DNA of 64,000 bases from Shewanella sp. UCD-KL12 (lineage in GTDB: Bacteria; Pseudomonadota; Gammaproteobacteria; Enterobacterales; Shewanellaceae): NCBI RefSeq assembly GCF_001957125.1, contig NZ_MPHJ01000001.1:544407-608406 (forward strand), given 5' to 3'. The position numbers and the translations under genes are program-made. The notes beneath the pieces are model-generated. The model was not told the origin of the DNA and made no database searches. It saw nothing but the letters and a program-made list of their open reading frames with translations. Below, piece after piece: positions 47,236 through 57,900 of the stretch. Position 1 is the first letter of the stretch; each line of letters starts with the position of its first letter.

Positions 47236-48945
47236 CTACTTAGCTGACTTTAGGAAGTCGACTATCTGATCGAATGGTACTTCTTGCTTTTCACCAGTGC
47301 GGCGGTTTTTGTATTCAAATACACCATTATCGATATTGCGATCGCCAATCACGACCACGTGAGGCAGACCAACAAGCTCCATATCGGCAAACATCACACC
47401 GGCACGTTCTTTACGGTCATCGAACAGTACTTCAAAGCCAGCCTCATTGAGATCTTTGTATAGCTGCTCAGCTTTATCTTGAACACGATGAGATTTATGC
47501 ATATTCATCGGTAGGATCCCTACCTTAAATGGTGCAATCGCATCAGGCCAGATAATACCGCGGTCATCATGGTTTTGCTCAATTGCTGCTGCAACCATAC
47601 GGCTAACACCCACACCATAACAACCCATTAGTAAGGTTTGTGCCTTACCATTTTTGTCGAGCACGTTTGCATTCATCGCTTCTGAGTAGTTGCTACCTAA
47701 CTGGAAGATATGACCGACTTCAATACCACGAAGTAGGGCAATAGTACCTTGGCCACATGGGCTAGGCTCACCTTCTATAATGTTACGTAGATCAAATGCT
47801 TCAGCTTGTGGAAGGTCACGCTCCCAGTTGATGCCAAAGTAGTGCTTGTTGTCTTGGTTTGCACCAGCACCGAAGTCACTCATTACGCTTACGCCGTGAT
47901 CGATAAAGACTGGGATTTCAAGGCCAACTGGACCGATAGAGCCAGGACCTGCGCCAATTGCTTTGCGGATATCAGCTTCGTCGGCAAACTCAAACGGTGT
48001 CAGTACTGCTGGAATTTTTTCAGCTTTAACTTCGTTAAGCTCATGATCGCCTCGGATAACTAGCGCTACCAGAGGTGCTTCTTCTGAATCACCTTTAACG
48101 ATAAGCGTCTTAACTGTTTTCTCGATAGTGATATCATGCTGTTCAACTAGCTCGGCAATTGTCTTAGCATTAGGCGTATCGACCAGCGTCATTTCGCTAG
48201 TTGCTGCTTGACGCGTCTCAGTTGGCATCGGGGCTTCACATTTTTCAATATTCGCCGCGTAATCGCTATCGGTTGAGTAAGCGATTAAGTCTTCGCCGCT
48301 GTTAGCAAGAACATGGAACTCATGTGACATGCTGCCACCGATAGAGCCTGTATCTGCCATCACTGGACGGAAGGCTAGACCTAAGCGATCTAGAATATTG
48401 CTATAAGCTTGGAACATAGACTCATAGGTTTCATCCATGGTCTCTTGATCTAAGTGGAAAGAGTAAGCATCTTTCATTAGGAATTCACGAGAACGCATGA
48501 CACCGAAGCGTGGGCGAACTTCGTCACGGAACTTAGTCTGTATCTGGAATAAGTTAAGTGGTAGTTGCTTGTAAGAGTTGACCTCTTTACGAACGATATC
48601 GGTGATCACTTCTTCATGAGTTGGGCCAAGCACAAAGTCACGGTTATGACGGTCTTGGAAGCGTAGTAGTTCAGGACCAAACTTTTCGAAACGGCCCGTC
48701 TCTTGCCAAAGATCGGCAGGCTGTACCATAGGCATTAGGATCTCAACTGAGCCTGCCATGCTCATCTCTTCACGAACAATCGCTTCTACCTTGCGCAATA
48801 CGCGTAGACCTGTCGGCAACCAGCTATATAGGCCAGATGCGTTACGGCGGATCATGCCAGCACGTAACATTAATTGGTGACTGATCACTTCTGCATCTGC
48901 AGGTGTCTCTTTTTGTGTTGAAAGCAGGTACTTGCTAACGCGCAT
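47236..48945 (-). CDS. proS: Prolyl-tRNA synthetase
   Basis: Charges tRNA(Pro). The 569-residue class II synthetase shows motif 2 ([20 protein letters not shown]), the inserted YbaK-like editing domain (about residues 225-385) that clears Ala-tRNA(Pro), and [20 protein letters not shown] of motif 3. The start at 48945 ([20 protein letters not shown]) is the conserved N-terminus; the frame extends 22 codons upstream without support. In E. coli proS, trmO and rcsF are neighbours; here an MCP and other genes lie between. Confidence 0.97.
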   Translation of the reverse strand: MRVSKYLLSTQKETPADAEVISHQLMLRAGMIRRNASGLYSWLPTGLRVLRKVEAIVREEMSMAGSVEILMPMVQPADLWQETGRFEKFGPELLRFQDRHNRDFVLGPTHEEVITDIVRKEVNSYKQLPLNLFQIQTKFRDEVRPRFGVMRSREFLMKDAYSFHLDQETMDETYESMFQAYSNILDRLGLAFRPVMADTGSIGGSMSHEFHVLANSGEDLIAYSTDSDYAANIEKCEAPMPTETRQAATSEMTLVDTPNAKTIAELVEQHDITIEKTVKTLIVKGDSEEAPLVALVIRGDHELNEVKAEKIPAVLTPFEFADEADIRKAIGAGPGSIGPVGLEIPVFIDHGVSVMSDFGAGANQDNKHYFGINWERDLPQAEAFDLRNIIEGEPSPCGQGTIALLRGIEVGHIFQLGSNYSEAMNANVLDKNGKAQTLLMGCYGVGVSRMVAAAIEQNHDDRGIIWPDAIAPFKVGILPMNMHKSHRVQDKAEQLYKDLNEAGFEVLFDDRKERAGVMFADMELVGLPHVVVIGDRNIDNGVFEYKNRRTGEKQEVPFDQIVDFLKSAK

Positions 48946-49152
48946 TACCGATATCCAGTTCAGAAAATAAATTGGCCGACATTTTATCACCTGAGAATAT
49001 GATGTCACCAAGTTTATTGGCAGTAAAATGGCGCAGGATTATATTTTATCTAGAATGCTGACCTAGGAAACTTGACTGCTTTCTCATTCGAGAAGTACCA
49101 CCTTGTGATACTTGCCCGAAATCTAACTCCTCTTTCTTGTTTGCAACTGGTT

Positions 49153-50895
49153 TTAGCTGAGTTTGAATCCTCCGACAACATCGTTGAGCTGTACATTGGC
49201 TTGTATTAGGCGCTGTGTACTTTCGACTGTATCTACGGCGTTATTACTTAGCTGACTGATCATTTCGTGTATTTCAATCATATTAATATTCACATCCTCA
49301 GTGACTACACTTTGCTCTTTGGCTGAAAATGCAATCTCTGTGGTGAGATCGTTGATACGCGTGATTGATGTTGTCATATTTTCAAGGGAAGTCATGACTT
49401 TTGACGTCGTGTCTACTGTATTGCTACAGCTTTTCTTAGTGGCGTCCATAGAGGTGACTACCACTTTGGTTGCCGAGCGTAGATCGCTTAGCATCCTATC
49501 AACCTCAGAAGTGCTCTGCTGTGTGCGTGCGGCTAATGCTCTGACTTCGTCAGCAACAACGGCAAATCCACGCCCTTGCTCACCGGCTCTTGCCGCTTCA
49601 ATCGCCGCATTAAGTGCGAGTAAGTTGGTTTGCTCAGCAATCTCACCGATAACGCGGAGTACGGCATCTATTTTTTCAAAATCTTGGCTCATGGTACCAA
49701 TTGAATGGGTCATACCATCAACCTGTTCCGCTAGCTGAGACAAACTGTTAGATGCCTGCTGTACAACGACTTTTGAACGCTCAGCCTCTTCGTTAGTCGA
49801 TTGGGTAAACTCTGCCGCTCTCGCGCCGCTCTGTGCGACAGATTCAGCCGTGGCACTCATTTCATTAATGGCAGTTACAACTTTTTCAGTTTCTTGGGTG
49901 TGAGCATTTAATAGCGCTTTATTAGAGTCTGTTTTACCTGTTAGTTCATCAATCTCTTGCTGGATCCCTTGATTGGAATGAGAGACATCGAGCAGCATGC
50001 TTTGTAAGTTTTCGATAAAGCTATTTACTCCGCCAGCAATCTTACCCAGATCGTCCTGACTGTATACATCAAGTCGTAGGGTTAAATCAGCATCCCCCCT
50101 AGAGAGGCCAACAATGATGCTGCGAAGAGAGCTAAGGTGCTTGAAGGTGCCATTAATAATAAAACAGCTAACAGAGACTGTAATAATTAATACAATAAAC
50201 AGGGCTAAAGTAATGCGTCTGCTTAAACTATTTGTGTTGTCAGAAATAATTGTGTTATCGAGATAGCTACAGAGTATCCATTTTTTATCCGCAATAATAA
50301 TGGGATGGTTAAACGCTGTTAACTCACCATCAATTTTATTGGAATATAAAACCTGATTCATAGGGTCGCTAAGTTGGATATACTGACCATCAAGTTTCAC
50401 TTTAGATAAGCGGTTTTGAATATTCGTCAACGCAATGTAGATAATATTTCCATTTCCATCACCAGTAGGGACTATCACACTTATTAGTGGGGTTTTATTT
50501 TTATAAAATATATCACTCACTGTGATGGTTTTATTGCGTGCAAGTAAGGCTTTGATTTCACTAGCATGTGTAGAGTCATTTACAGGCCCCTTATCACTGA
50601 TTACTAAGCTGTTCATTACTCTGAATATAGAGAAGAAATCACCTGTTCTTGCGGCTTCAGTCAGTGAGGTTTGTTCGAGGTTGAGGCTTTTTGCAAGATA
50701 TATCTTTCGGTTCAACGTGTCGGTTACTTGAGCCTCAATTAAACTGACATTCGTTGCCATACTTTGCCGTTCTCTTTCTAGAATATAACTGCTGATATAG
50801 TAGTTAATACTAAAAAATGAGGTTAATACTGTTGCAATTAATATAAGTAATAGGGTAGAGAGTATTTTTACTTTGAATGATAAGTTGTTGGCCAT
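49153..50895 (-). CDS. Methyl-accepting chemotaxis protein
   Basis: A 580-residue chemoreceptor. TM1 lies at about residues 10-32 ([19 protein letters not shown]), a periplasmic sensor of about 190 residues with Cache-like features follows, and TM2 lies at about residues 225-248 ([20 protein letters not shown]). A HAMP domain and a long coiled-coil signalling domain come next, with the conserved tip [20 protein letters not shown]. Ligand unknown. It would signal through CheW/CheA, probably to the flagellar motor. AAGGATATA precedes the ATG. No chemotaxis genes adjoin it. Confidence 0.93.
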   Translation of the reverse strand: MANNLSFKVKILSTLLLILIATVLTSFFSINYYISSYILERERQSMATNVSLIEAQVTDTLNRKIYLAKSLNLEQTSLTEAARTGDFFSIFRVMNSLVISDKGPVNDSTHASEIKALLARNKTITVSDIFYKNKTPLISVIVPTGDGNGNIIYIALTNIQNRLSKVKLDGQYIQLSDPMNQVLYSNKIDGELTAFNHPIIIADKKWILCSYLDNTIISDNTNSLSRRITLALFIVLIITVSVSCFIINGTFKHLSSLRSIIVGLSRGDADLTLRLDVYSQDDLGKIAGGVNSFIENLQSMLLDVSHSNQGIQQEIDELTGKTDSNKALLNAHTQETEKVVTAINEMSATAESVAQSGARAAEFTQSTNEEAERSKVVVQQASNSLSQLAEQVDGMTHSIGTMSQDFEKIDAVLRVIGEIAEQTNLLALNAAIEAARAGEQGRGFAVVADEVRALAARTQQSTSEVDRMLSDLRSATKVVVTSMDATKKSCSNTVDTTSKVMTSLENMTTSITRINDLTTEIAFSAKEQSVVTEDVNINMIEIHEMISQLSNNAVDTVESTQRLIQANVQLNDVVGGFKLS

Positions 50896-51327
50896 TATAT
50901 ATCCTTAAAGGAATTTTATTTTTTAGCGTCAGGTACAACCGATAAGCCAAATAAACTACAGAGTTGAATTTAAAATAAATGTCGGGTAGATCGATAAAAT
51001 GGAAAATATTTGTTGCATAAAACATCAAAACAGTAGTGATTACTAAATATTTGAAAGCAATGGTGAAATTTATTCATAACAAATTAGGATGTGATTTTTA
51101 CTTATTTTTCTTTGCAAAGTAATGCAGATTTTGGATGAGGTATTAATACTGTTTCTTATTTCAATCGGTTAGTTTTATGCTAGGGAGTGGGTTTGAGAGA
51201 GCGTACCTTCATCGTTACCTATAGGCAGCGGATTGCAGGTAAAGACAGTTATATTTACTCGATTACCTGTCTAAATTAGATACAGCTTGATAAACTTACT
51301 CATTAACGGATATTTTAAGGATGAAAT
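50896..51327. other. AT-rich intergenic region
   Basis: About 430 bp between the MCP gene (leftward) and the small lipoprotein gene (rightward). No credible gene; a short open frame on the minus strand is low-complexity and AT-rich. It should hold two divergent promoters. No recognisable operator was seen. Confidence 0.55.
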
Positions 51328-51411
51328 ATGGGCTATCTATTTTTAGGATCCTTTCTAAGAAGACTTTTCGGACGAATAGGACGGATAGAAAGAAAAGAAC
51401 GGAGAGTGACC

Positions 51412-51663
51412 TTGAATAAACTGATCTCATTATCGTCCGCTACGATATTACTGGCAGGGCTGTCTGGTTGTGCAACTGAACCTAAGTCCACTGGGCAAGC
51501 ATTTTATGATGGCATTGAAAGTAATATTGAGCAGAGGAAAAGAGAGGGAATGTATAGTACTCCGCCTCAATATGTTGATGATAATGTCAATAAAGATGAT
51601 GTTGAGTCAGGCATCATTAATGCCGTAGCCCATGGTGTTGGCAGTTTGTTCTTAAAAGATTAA
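51412..51663 (+). CDS. Small lipoprotein
   Basis: An 83-residue protein with a compact lipoprotein signal (MNKLISLSSATILLAGLSGC after the initiator) and a short acidic mature part (ATEPKSTGQAFYDGIESNIE and on). The preferred start is TTG at 51412, with GGAG 7 nt upstream, giving a normal signal peptide of about 20 residues. An in-frame ATG at 51328 also has a good AAGGA, but would add a very basic 28-residue extension (RRLFGRIGRIERKERR) that is unusual for a lipoprotein. Family not recognised. The stop overlaps the convergent acetyltransferase gene by 4 bp. Confidence 0.75.
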   Translation: MNKLISLSSATILLAGLSGCATEPKSTGQAFYDGIESNIEQRKREGMYSTPPQYVDDNVNKDDVESGIINAVAHGVGSLFLKD

Positions 51664-52328
51664 ACCTTATCCCTTCTATCACCAATCACTTTTGCTGGGT
51701 TGCCTGCCATAATGGCATACTCTGGCACATCTTTGGTGATGGTGGCGTTCATGCCTATGACTGCACTGTCACCGATAGTGACGCCATCGACTATGGCTGC
51801 TTGCGCGCCAATCCAGACATCCTTGCCGATGATAACACCTTTCGAGCTAGCGCTTTGCTGGTAGATAGGTGTGTCTGGATGCATTCCATGGTTAAAGGCA
51901 TAGATAGTGACATTGTTGGCGATTCGGGTTTGATCGCCTATGGTGATCCCCGCACTGCCGCCATCGAACGAGCAGCCATGGTTAATGGCGACTTCATTAC
52001 CTAAGGTGATAGGTCCATGCATAAAACTGTCGGCAGCCAGCATGCATTGATCGCCAATGATGATACCACGAGTCGGCTCTGCAAATAGGTTAGTGTCAGG
52101 GGAGATGAAACAGTTTTTGCCAAAACTGACAGTTTCAAGAGCCATAAACTGCGCTTGAACTTCCTCTTGCCAGGGCTTCGCCCAAGCCAGTAACTTAGGC
52201 TTTAGCGTGAAGTAGAGCCAAGGCATATAGGAGAGACGTTTTTTATGCTGAGCTTGATACGCTTCTTGTGTCATCGGCTTAGCGCTAGTGTTCTGAGCTG
52301 GTTGATTTATTGTAGGCTCAGAAGTCAC
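51660..52328 (-). CDS. Hexapeptide-repeat acetyltransferase (maltose/galactoside O-acetyltransferase-like)
   Basis: The 222-residue protein ends in a left-handed beta-helix of hexapeptide repeats (GVIIGKDVWIGAQAAIVDGV; TIGDSAVIGMNATITKDVPE; MAGNPAKVIGDR), as in CoA-dependent O-acetyltransferases. The His of IYAFNHGMHPDTPI fits the catalytic position. The N-terminal 55 residues are not typical. The acceptor is unknown; modification of a sugar or cell-surface glycan is a guess. It overlaps trmO by 4 bp (ATGA), so it is coupled to trmO. Confidence 0.87.
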   Translation of the reverse strand: MTSEPTINQPAQNTSAKPMTQEAYQAQHKKRLSYMPWLYFTLKPKLLAWAKPWQEEVQAQFMALETVSFGKNCFISPDTNLFAEPTRGIIIGDQCMLAADSFMHGPITLGNEVAINHGCSFDGGSAGITIGDQTRIANNVTIYAFNHGMHPDTPIYQQSASSKGVIIGKDVWIGAQAAIVDGVTIGDSAVIGMNATITKDVPEYAIMAGNPAKVIGDRRDKV

Positions 52329-53065
52329 ACGGAAATCCCTGCTCTTATCTCTTGTACCACTATTGTCTCTTTAGCATCAGCAGTTTCAGCTGAAACTCGC
52401 CATAGAATATCTAAATCATAGAGGGCTACTTGATAGAGCTTTGGATCCGCTTTGGCTTTTTTATAGGCTGGTCTCGGGTCTTGCGCTAGCACATCTGTGA
52501 TTAACTCTTCTAGGTGCAGGTATTGCTCCAGGCGCTGATATTGGGTCAACTGTTGAAGCGCTGTTTGGCTAAATTCAACCTGCGTAAGCACGGGGGCTTC
52601 ATGGGCTATACCACCTAAGGCCTCAGGTACTGAATCTGAAAAGGGTATATAGGGTTTAATGTCTATGATTGGTGTGCCATCAAGTAGATCCATCCCTGAG
52701 ATCTCTAATGCTACATAACCTTTTCGCTGGTGTATCTTGTGCAGCTTTACGACTGACTGGCCTAGACCATTAGGCCTAAAGGTTGAGCGAGTAGCGAATA
52801 CACCAAGTTTTTCATTGCCACCAAGGCGGGGAGGACGCACAGTGGTTTTCCAACCTTGTTCTAAGTTTTCATGAAAACAGAAAACTAACCAAAGGTGAGA
52901 GTATTGCTCTAACCCTCTGACTGTATCGATATGATTAAATGGCGCTTGAAGTTCGACAAAGCCACGAGCGGCACTCGCTAGGCCTGGCTGTCTTGGGATG
53001 CCGAACTTCTGTTTATATGGCGTACGGCAGTACGCCACAGCTTGAATTTGACTGCTAAAACTCAT
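52325..53065 (-). CDS. trmO: tRNA t6A37 N6-methyltransferase TrmO
   Basis: TrmO (YaeB/TsaA) methylates t6A37 of tRNA(Thr) to m6t6A. The 246-residue protein shows FGIPRQPGLASAARGFVELQ, VRPPRLGGNEKLGVFATRST followed by FRPNGLGQSVVKLHKI, and IDIKPYIPFSDSVPEA. These are the conserved blocks of the family, with a normal two-domain length. It lies upstream of the acetyltransferase (4-bp overlap) and downstream of rcsF on the same strand. Confidence 0.95.
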   Translation of the reverse strand: MSFSSQIQAVAYCRTPYKQKFGIPRQPGLASAARGFVELQAPFNHIDTVRGLEQYSHLWLVFCFHENLEQGWKTTVRPPRLGGNEKLGVFATRSTFRPNGLGQSVVKLHKIHQRKGYVALEISGMDLLDGTPIIDIKPYIPFSDSVPEALGGIAHEAPVLTQVEFSQTALQQLTQYQRLEQYLHLEELITDVLAQDPRPAYKKAKADPKLYQVALYDLDILWRVSAETADAKETIVVQEIRAGISV

Positions 53066-53109
53066 GAGTCACAACTTTGATGTCTTGTATTGAGGTTAAA
53101 TAGTTAATC

Positions 53110-53496
53110 TTACTCTTGTTCTGTTTCTGGACTCTTAATTGCTTGGCCTACGCAAACCGCGCGGCTAAAGCAGCCTTGTCCTTGCTCCTCAAACACTAAG
53201 CATTTTTTGATAATAAGGCCATTAGCCCCTTTGTCTGCTGCGGCTCTTCGAGCAAGCGTGCGCGCTTCACTGATCGCTGCAGGTGCATCATTGGCTTGCT
53301 CTTGGCAAGTTTCACCTTCAACTAAACCAATGATTTCATAAGGAGGTTTAGGTGATAAGCTTTTATCATAAACAGTGACATCTGAGACTTTGAAATAGTC
53401 ATCAATTGCTTCACCACTAAGGTTACTATTAAATTTGTATTCGCCTGCACAGGCACTAAGCAGTATTACGAGGGCTGGGATTAAAAGCTTATTCAT
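53110..53496 (-). CDS. rcsF: RcsF-like outer-membrane lipoprotein
   Basis: The 128-residue protein has a lipobox (LLSAC, Cys16) and the RcsF core: GLVEGETCQEQANDAPAAIS, ANGLIIKKCLVFEEQGQGCF and SRAVCVGQAI. The four cysteines sit in the RcsF arrangement that forms two disulfides. Adjacency to trmO repeats the E. coli order, which strengthens the call. RcsF senses envelope damage in enterobacteria and signals the Rcs phosphorelay; whether this organism has a matching phosphorelay cannot be seen here. Confidence 0.87.
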   Translation of the reverse strand: MNKLLIPALVILLSACAGEYKFNSNLSGEAIDDYFKVSDVTVYDKSLSPKPPYEIIGLVEGETCQEQANDAPAAISEARTLARRAAADKGANGLIIKKCLVFEEQGQGCFSRAVCVGQAIKSPETEQE

Positions 53497-53576
53497 TATT
53501 CGGGCCTGTGTTTATAAAGCATATGAAAAATGGCTAGATTTCAGATATTAGCCAATAAGAGTGACACAAATTAAAT

Positions 53577-53601
53577 CAAGGTCACCACATGGATGACCTT
53601 G
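53577..53601 (-). terminator. Terminator after the amidohydrolase operon
   Basis: CAAGGTCA (53577-53584) pairs with TGACCTTG (53594-53601) around a 9-nt loop. In the minus direction it is followed by ATTTAATTT. It lies 15 bp beyond the stop of the downstream amidohydrolase gene. Confidence 0.7.
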
Positions 53602-53615
53602 TTGCTGAGGGAAGT

Positions 53616-54989
53616 CTAGCGCTTTAGATACTTTTGATAAAGCTGTTGTTGACGATTATTTAGATCTATCTCTCGGCCATCGATATAGACCTGCTTAATC
53701 TTAGTTGCCATTGGATCTAATATGTCACCCTGAGAGAGCACTAAGTTAGCTTTAAACCCTACGGCTATAGCGCCCATATCATCAACCCCCAGCATTCTCG
53801 CTGCATCTAAGGTGACACTTTTAAGCGCATCTTGTTGAGTTAATCCATAAGCTACAGTTTGTCCTGCCGCTAATGGCAAGTTTCGGCTGTTCCAATCTGA
53901 TGAGAAGCCTAAAGCAAACGGGATGTTAGCTTGTTTCAGTAGTGCTGGGATCTTAAAGCTGAGATCGATAGGCTCATCTTTACGCATAGGCAGGCTCAAT
54001 GTGTGGGTGTAGATAACCTTTGCTTCAATCTCGTTGATAAGTTCAGCCAGACGCCAAGCATCATAGCCGCCAACAATAATCAGCTTAAACTGATATTGTT
54101 TGGCAAGTGATACGGCTTCCTCTATCTGTTTTTGTGTATTTGCATGTACAAATAATTGAGCCTGTCCAAGATAAAGGGGGAGAAGCGCCTGCCACCTTAA
54201 ATCTGTTTTTTTAACTTTCTTTGCTTGGTGCGCCAAGAAGTATCGGTAGCCATTAGAAAAAGCCGTGGTTACAGCTTTCACTTGAGCGTTATATTCATCT
54301 AGCTGCTTTTTACGCTTCTCCTTATCTTGAGATAGGGAGCCTTGCTTGGGCCAGTAAAGGTGAAATCCTTTGGTTGAAGGAACTAATGCATCTTCAATCG
54401 TCCAGCTATCGAGTGACACCAGAGAAGATTGTCCCGCTAAACTGTCGCCTTGAGGGACGACTTGTGCATGAGTAATACCATTGACACGTATCGTTGGAAT
54501 TATCTCAGAGTCTGGATTAAAAGCGGTAACGGCTTCAAGTTGCGGATTAATTTCGCCCACTTCATAGCTATCGTTACTTGCCCTCATCATCTCTACTTCA
54601 ACTAAGCCTATGCTGGTGTCGAGTGCGATAAGCCCAGGATAGATATGTTGCTCTGTGGCATCGACAACAGTGACGTTTGGGGCAACAAGCGCGGTGCCTA
54701 TAGCGGTTATTTTGCCATCTTCAATGAGAAGGTCGCTATTAGTTTTAACCCCATCGATTGCGGTGTGAATGGTGGCATTTTTAAATAATAATGCTTCTGA
54801 CTGAGCTGGTGCTGGGATCATGTCGTGAGCATTAGCGGACATACAGACAGACAGGCTTAAGGCTAAAAGTAGCGTGCTTAGCTTATTCTGTATTGGCGCT
54901 GTCAGCTTGGTTATTAATGGGTTAATGGTCATTATTCTCGATCGCATATTCGTATTGTTGGCGCTGCTTATCGCTGTAAGTCGCTTCAT
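53616..54989 (-). CDS. Exported amidohydrolase-fold protein lacking the HxH metal motif
   Basis: The 457-residue protein has an imidazolonepropionase-like amidohydrolase fold (ALLFKNATIHTAIDGVKTNS at the N-terminal beta domain; LTQQDALKSVTLDAARMLGV and AIAVGFKANLVLSQGDILDP near the end). Where active enzymes read PGxIDxHxH, this one has YPGLIALDTSIGLVE, so the first metal ligands are absent. A hydrophobic stretch near residues 35-52 ending SANA looks like a signal peptide, though the n-region is long. AGGAGC favours the start at 54989, which overlaps the upstream gene by 4 bp. It may be an inactive partner of the upstream enzyme. Confidence 0.85.
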   Translation of the reverse strand: MKRLTAISSANNTNMRSRIMTINPLITKLTAPIQNKLSTLLLALSLSVCMSANAHDMIPAPAQSEALLFKNATIHTAIDGVKTNSDLLIEDGKITAIGTALVAPNVTVVDATEQHIYPGLIALDTSIGLVEVEMMRASNDSYEVGEINPQLEAVTAFNPDSEIIPTIRVNGITHAQVVPQGDSLAGQSSLVSLDSWTIEDALVPSTKGFHLYWPKQGSLSQDKEKRKKQLDEYNAQVKAVTTAFSNGYRYFLAHQAKKVKKTDLRWQALLPLYLGQAQLFVHANTQKQIEEAVSLAKQYQFKLIIVGGYDAWRLAELINEIEAKVIYTHTLSLPMRKDEPIDLSFKIPALLKQANIPFALGFSSDWNSRNLPLAAGQTVAYGLTQQDALKSVTLDAARMLGVDDMGAIAVGFKANLVLSQGDILDPMATKIKQVYIDGREIDLNNRQQQLYQKYLKR

Positions 54990-57900
54990 AATACAGCTCC
55001 TGTGTTGTGCGCTTGATGCCAGATATCATATTGGGTATCACAGTGCCACTCTGGTTCATTATCGTCTTGGAGCAACTCTCCATCAGGAAGTAAACTCGGT
55101 GTTGATTCGTTAAGTAAAATCTTCTGAATTAAAGCGGCTCTCTCTTGGCTTACTGCAGCTTGAGCTTGCTTATCTGCTTGCCTATCAAAGTACCGCTTAC
55201 CCTCAATCCAGGTGGCATCGACTTTAGCGTAAACAGACAAGGGAGAGCGATCCCACAATACGATATCGGCTTGCTTACCTCGGGTGATAGAGCCGACATA
55301 ATCGTCAACGCCAAGTTGAATTGCTGGATTGATAGTGACCATGTTCCAAGCATCTTCAGCGCTCATATCACAGTACATCATAGATTTTGCCGCTTCTTGG
55401 TTTAGCCTGCGCTGCATCTCATAATCATCGGAGTTGATGCTGGTAAGTACGCCCTTGTTTTGCATTAGGCAGGTGTTTTGTGGAATAGCATCGTAAACCT
55501 CAAATTTATAGGCCCACCAATCAGAGAAGGTAGAGGCAAAAGCTCCATGTTTGGCCATTTCATCAGCCACCTTATAGCCTTCAAGGATATGAGTGAAGGT
55601 GTTCACTTTAAAGTCATAAGCTTCGGCAAGCCTCAGGAACATCAATATTTCAGACTGAACATAAGAGTGAATATGAATATCTCTTTTTTGAGCGAGTACT
55701 TCGGCAATAGCTGCTAAACGGTAGTTTGGCTTAGGTGCAACGCGTTTACGTTTATCACTGCCTCTTAAACCTTGGTAGTCATCCATCGCTTTTTGGTAAG
55801 CAATCGCTTCGTTAAAGGCTTCGGTAAATAGGGATTTAACTCCCATACGGCTTTGTGGAAAACGTCTGTTGAAGTTATCCCCCCAGTGACTTTGTTTAAC
55901 ATTTTCTCCTAAAGCGAATTTAATGCTGGCAGGTGCCTGATTGAATTTTAAATTTGCAGCGTTTTCGCCCCATTTCATCTGGATAACCTGAGCCTGTCCG
56001 CCAATCGGGTTAGCACTGCCATGCAGCAACTGAGCAGTGGTGACTCCGCCAGCTAAAGCACGGTAGATGGCGATATCATCTGGGTTAATTATATCGCCAA
56101 TACGGACTTCTGATGTGATCACATCGGTTCCCTCATTGGTGCCACCATTGATGGCAATATGAGAGTGTTCATCGATAATACCCGCTGTGAGGTATTTCCC
56201 CGTTGCATCGATATGACGATAGCCCTGCGGTGTTTTAAGGTTTTTACCTACTCGCTCTACTTTTCCTCTAGAGATCAATATATCGCTATCAGTGAGCACG
56301 CCTTGCTCATCTGAGGTCCAGATTGTGGCATTGCTTATATGTAGCTTCTCGCTCTTCGCTTGCTTTATTCTGCCGTAAGCAACGTTAGGGCTGGTGAGTG
56401 TTGAGATCAGCTCAATTGACATTTTCTTTGGCTTTTCTAGGGCGTTCTCTACTGGTAAAGTCGCGTTTTGGCTTAATACACCAGCGACTAAGGTGAGGGC
56501 ACCATCTTTATCTAACATTCTGCCCCTGAGCCCCTGCTCATCGAACCAAAGCGTAAAACGATTGACCCCATCGATACCAGCTTCCGTCATATCAACATTG
56601 AATGTTAAGCGCTTATTGTGGAATTTGACCTGAGAGAGGACTAGTTCCTGCTCACCACTTGATAGTGTTCCTGCTAACTTATCTTCTTTCGTTGAGATGA
56701 TTAAGTCTAGAGCAAGCTGTCCGACATTTATCTGATAGCTAGATTCCAGTAGTAGGTTGTCCGGTTCGACGAGTCTTTGTTCGTCTCCCTGTAACCAGAT
56801 GCTGTGGATCTTACCATTATCAAAGATATTGCCGTTTGTGATCACTAAGTCTGCAATAAAGCCTGGTTTTAAACGGCCACTAAATTCACTGGTACCAACC
56901 ATTTCAGCAGCTTCAGTAGTCAATGCTGCTAACGCAGCTTCTTCACTGAGGCCATATTCAATGGCATGTTTTAATCTTGGCCAAAAGTCTTCAGTTTTTA
57001 TGCCGTACTGGGTCAATGCAAAGGGAAGTTGTGCCTGTTCAATAGTTTGTAAGTTGGCAGGGGCTCTCTCCCAGTGGCGCATTTGGGCTAAAGAGATCTC
57101 CCTCTCGCTATCATCATCCCCTACCAAGGGGGCAGCAGGGAAGTTTAGGGGCAATATTAAGCCGTAACCGTAGGCCTTAAGCTCATCTATACGAGCATAC
57201 TCTTTACCATTACCGAGTAAGTTGGCTTTGAAATCATGTTTGTTTAATAAGTGAGCAGCGCGTAATTGGTTATTTAAATTTTTGCTGTCGAACGTTATTT
57301 GCTCGTTCTTAATGTTGTCCAGTGCTGCAAGAGCACTATTAAATTCAATAATGTTCGTTTCGGATTTAGAGAAAGACTTAGACCTGTTCTCTTTATACCA
57401 GTTAGCATCTGCAAATGTTTGCCTAATAAGCGCGATACTTCCCATCAAGGAGCTAGGGTAATCTTGAGGAGAGCTGCCTTTATTGAATGCCAGAAAGTGA
57501 CTTGAGTTCTCACGATAGATAATTTCATTTGCACGTTTATCAGCTAATGACAGTGTTACGCCTTGACCACGAAATATGCCATCTAAATAACTACTTTGCA
57601 CACTGGTAAAACCATTATTAATCCATGCTTTTGCTTTATCTGAATTTGGGTATACATAATTAAACCATGTTTTTTCTGCGTGTATTGCACCATTATGTGC
57701 ATTACCACCGATCCGTTTAATCTCGTAAACAGGCGGGATCACTTCTACATCGGGGTAATTAAACTCAATCGCGTAATCAGTATATGGGTCAATAAATCCT
57801 GGATAAATAGTATAGCCGTCAAGGTTAATCTCATACGCACCAGCAGGGATGTTATTACTTTTTATTATCTCTATAATTTTATTGTTTTTTATAAGTAGTG

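Noticed and set aside
49301..49738. 145-codon plus-strand frame antisense to the MCP gene
   Set aside because: A shadow of the repetitive codon pattern of the chemoreceptor signalling domain.
50896..51100. Flagellar sigma-28 promoter for the MCP gene
   Set aside because: A CCGATAA-like string occurs at 50938-50946, but it points away from the MCP gene and lacks the TAAA box at the right distance.
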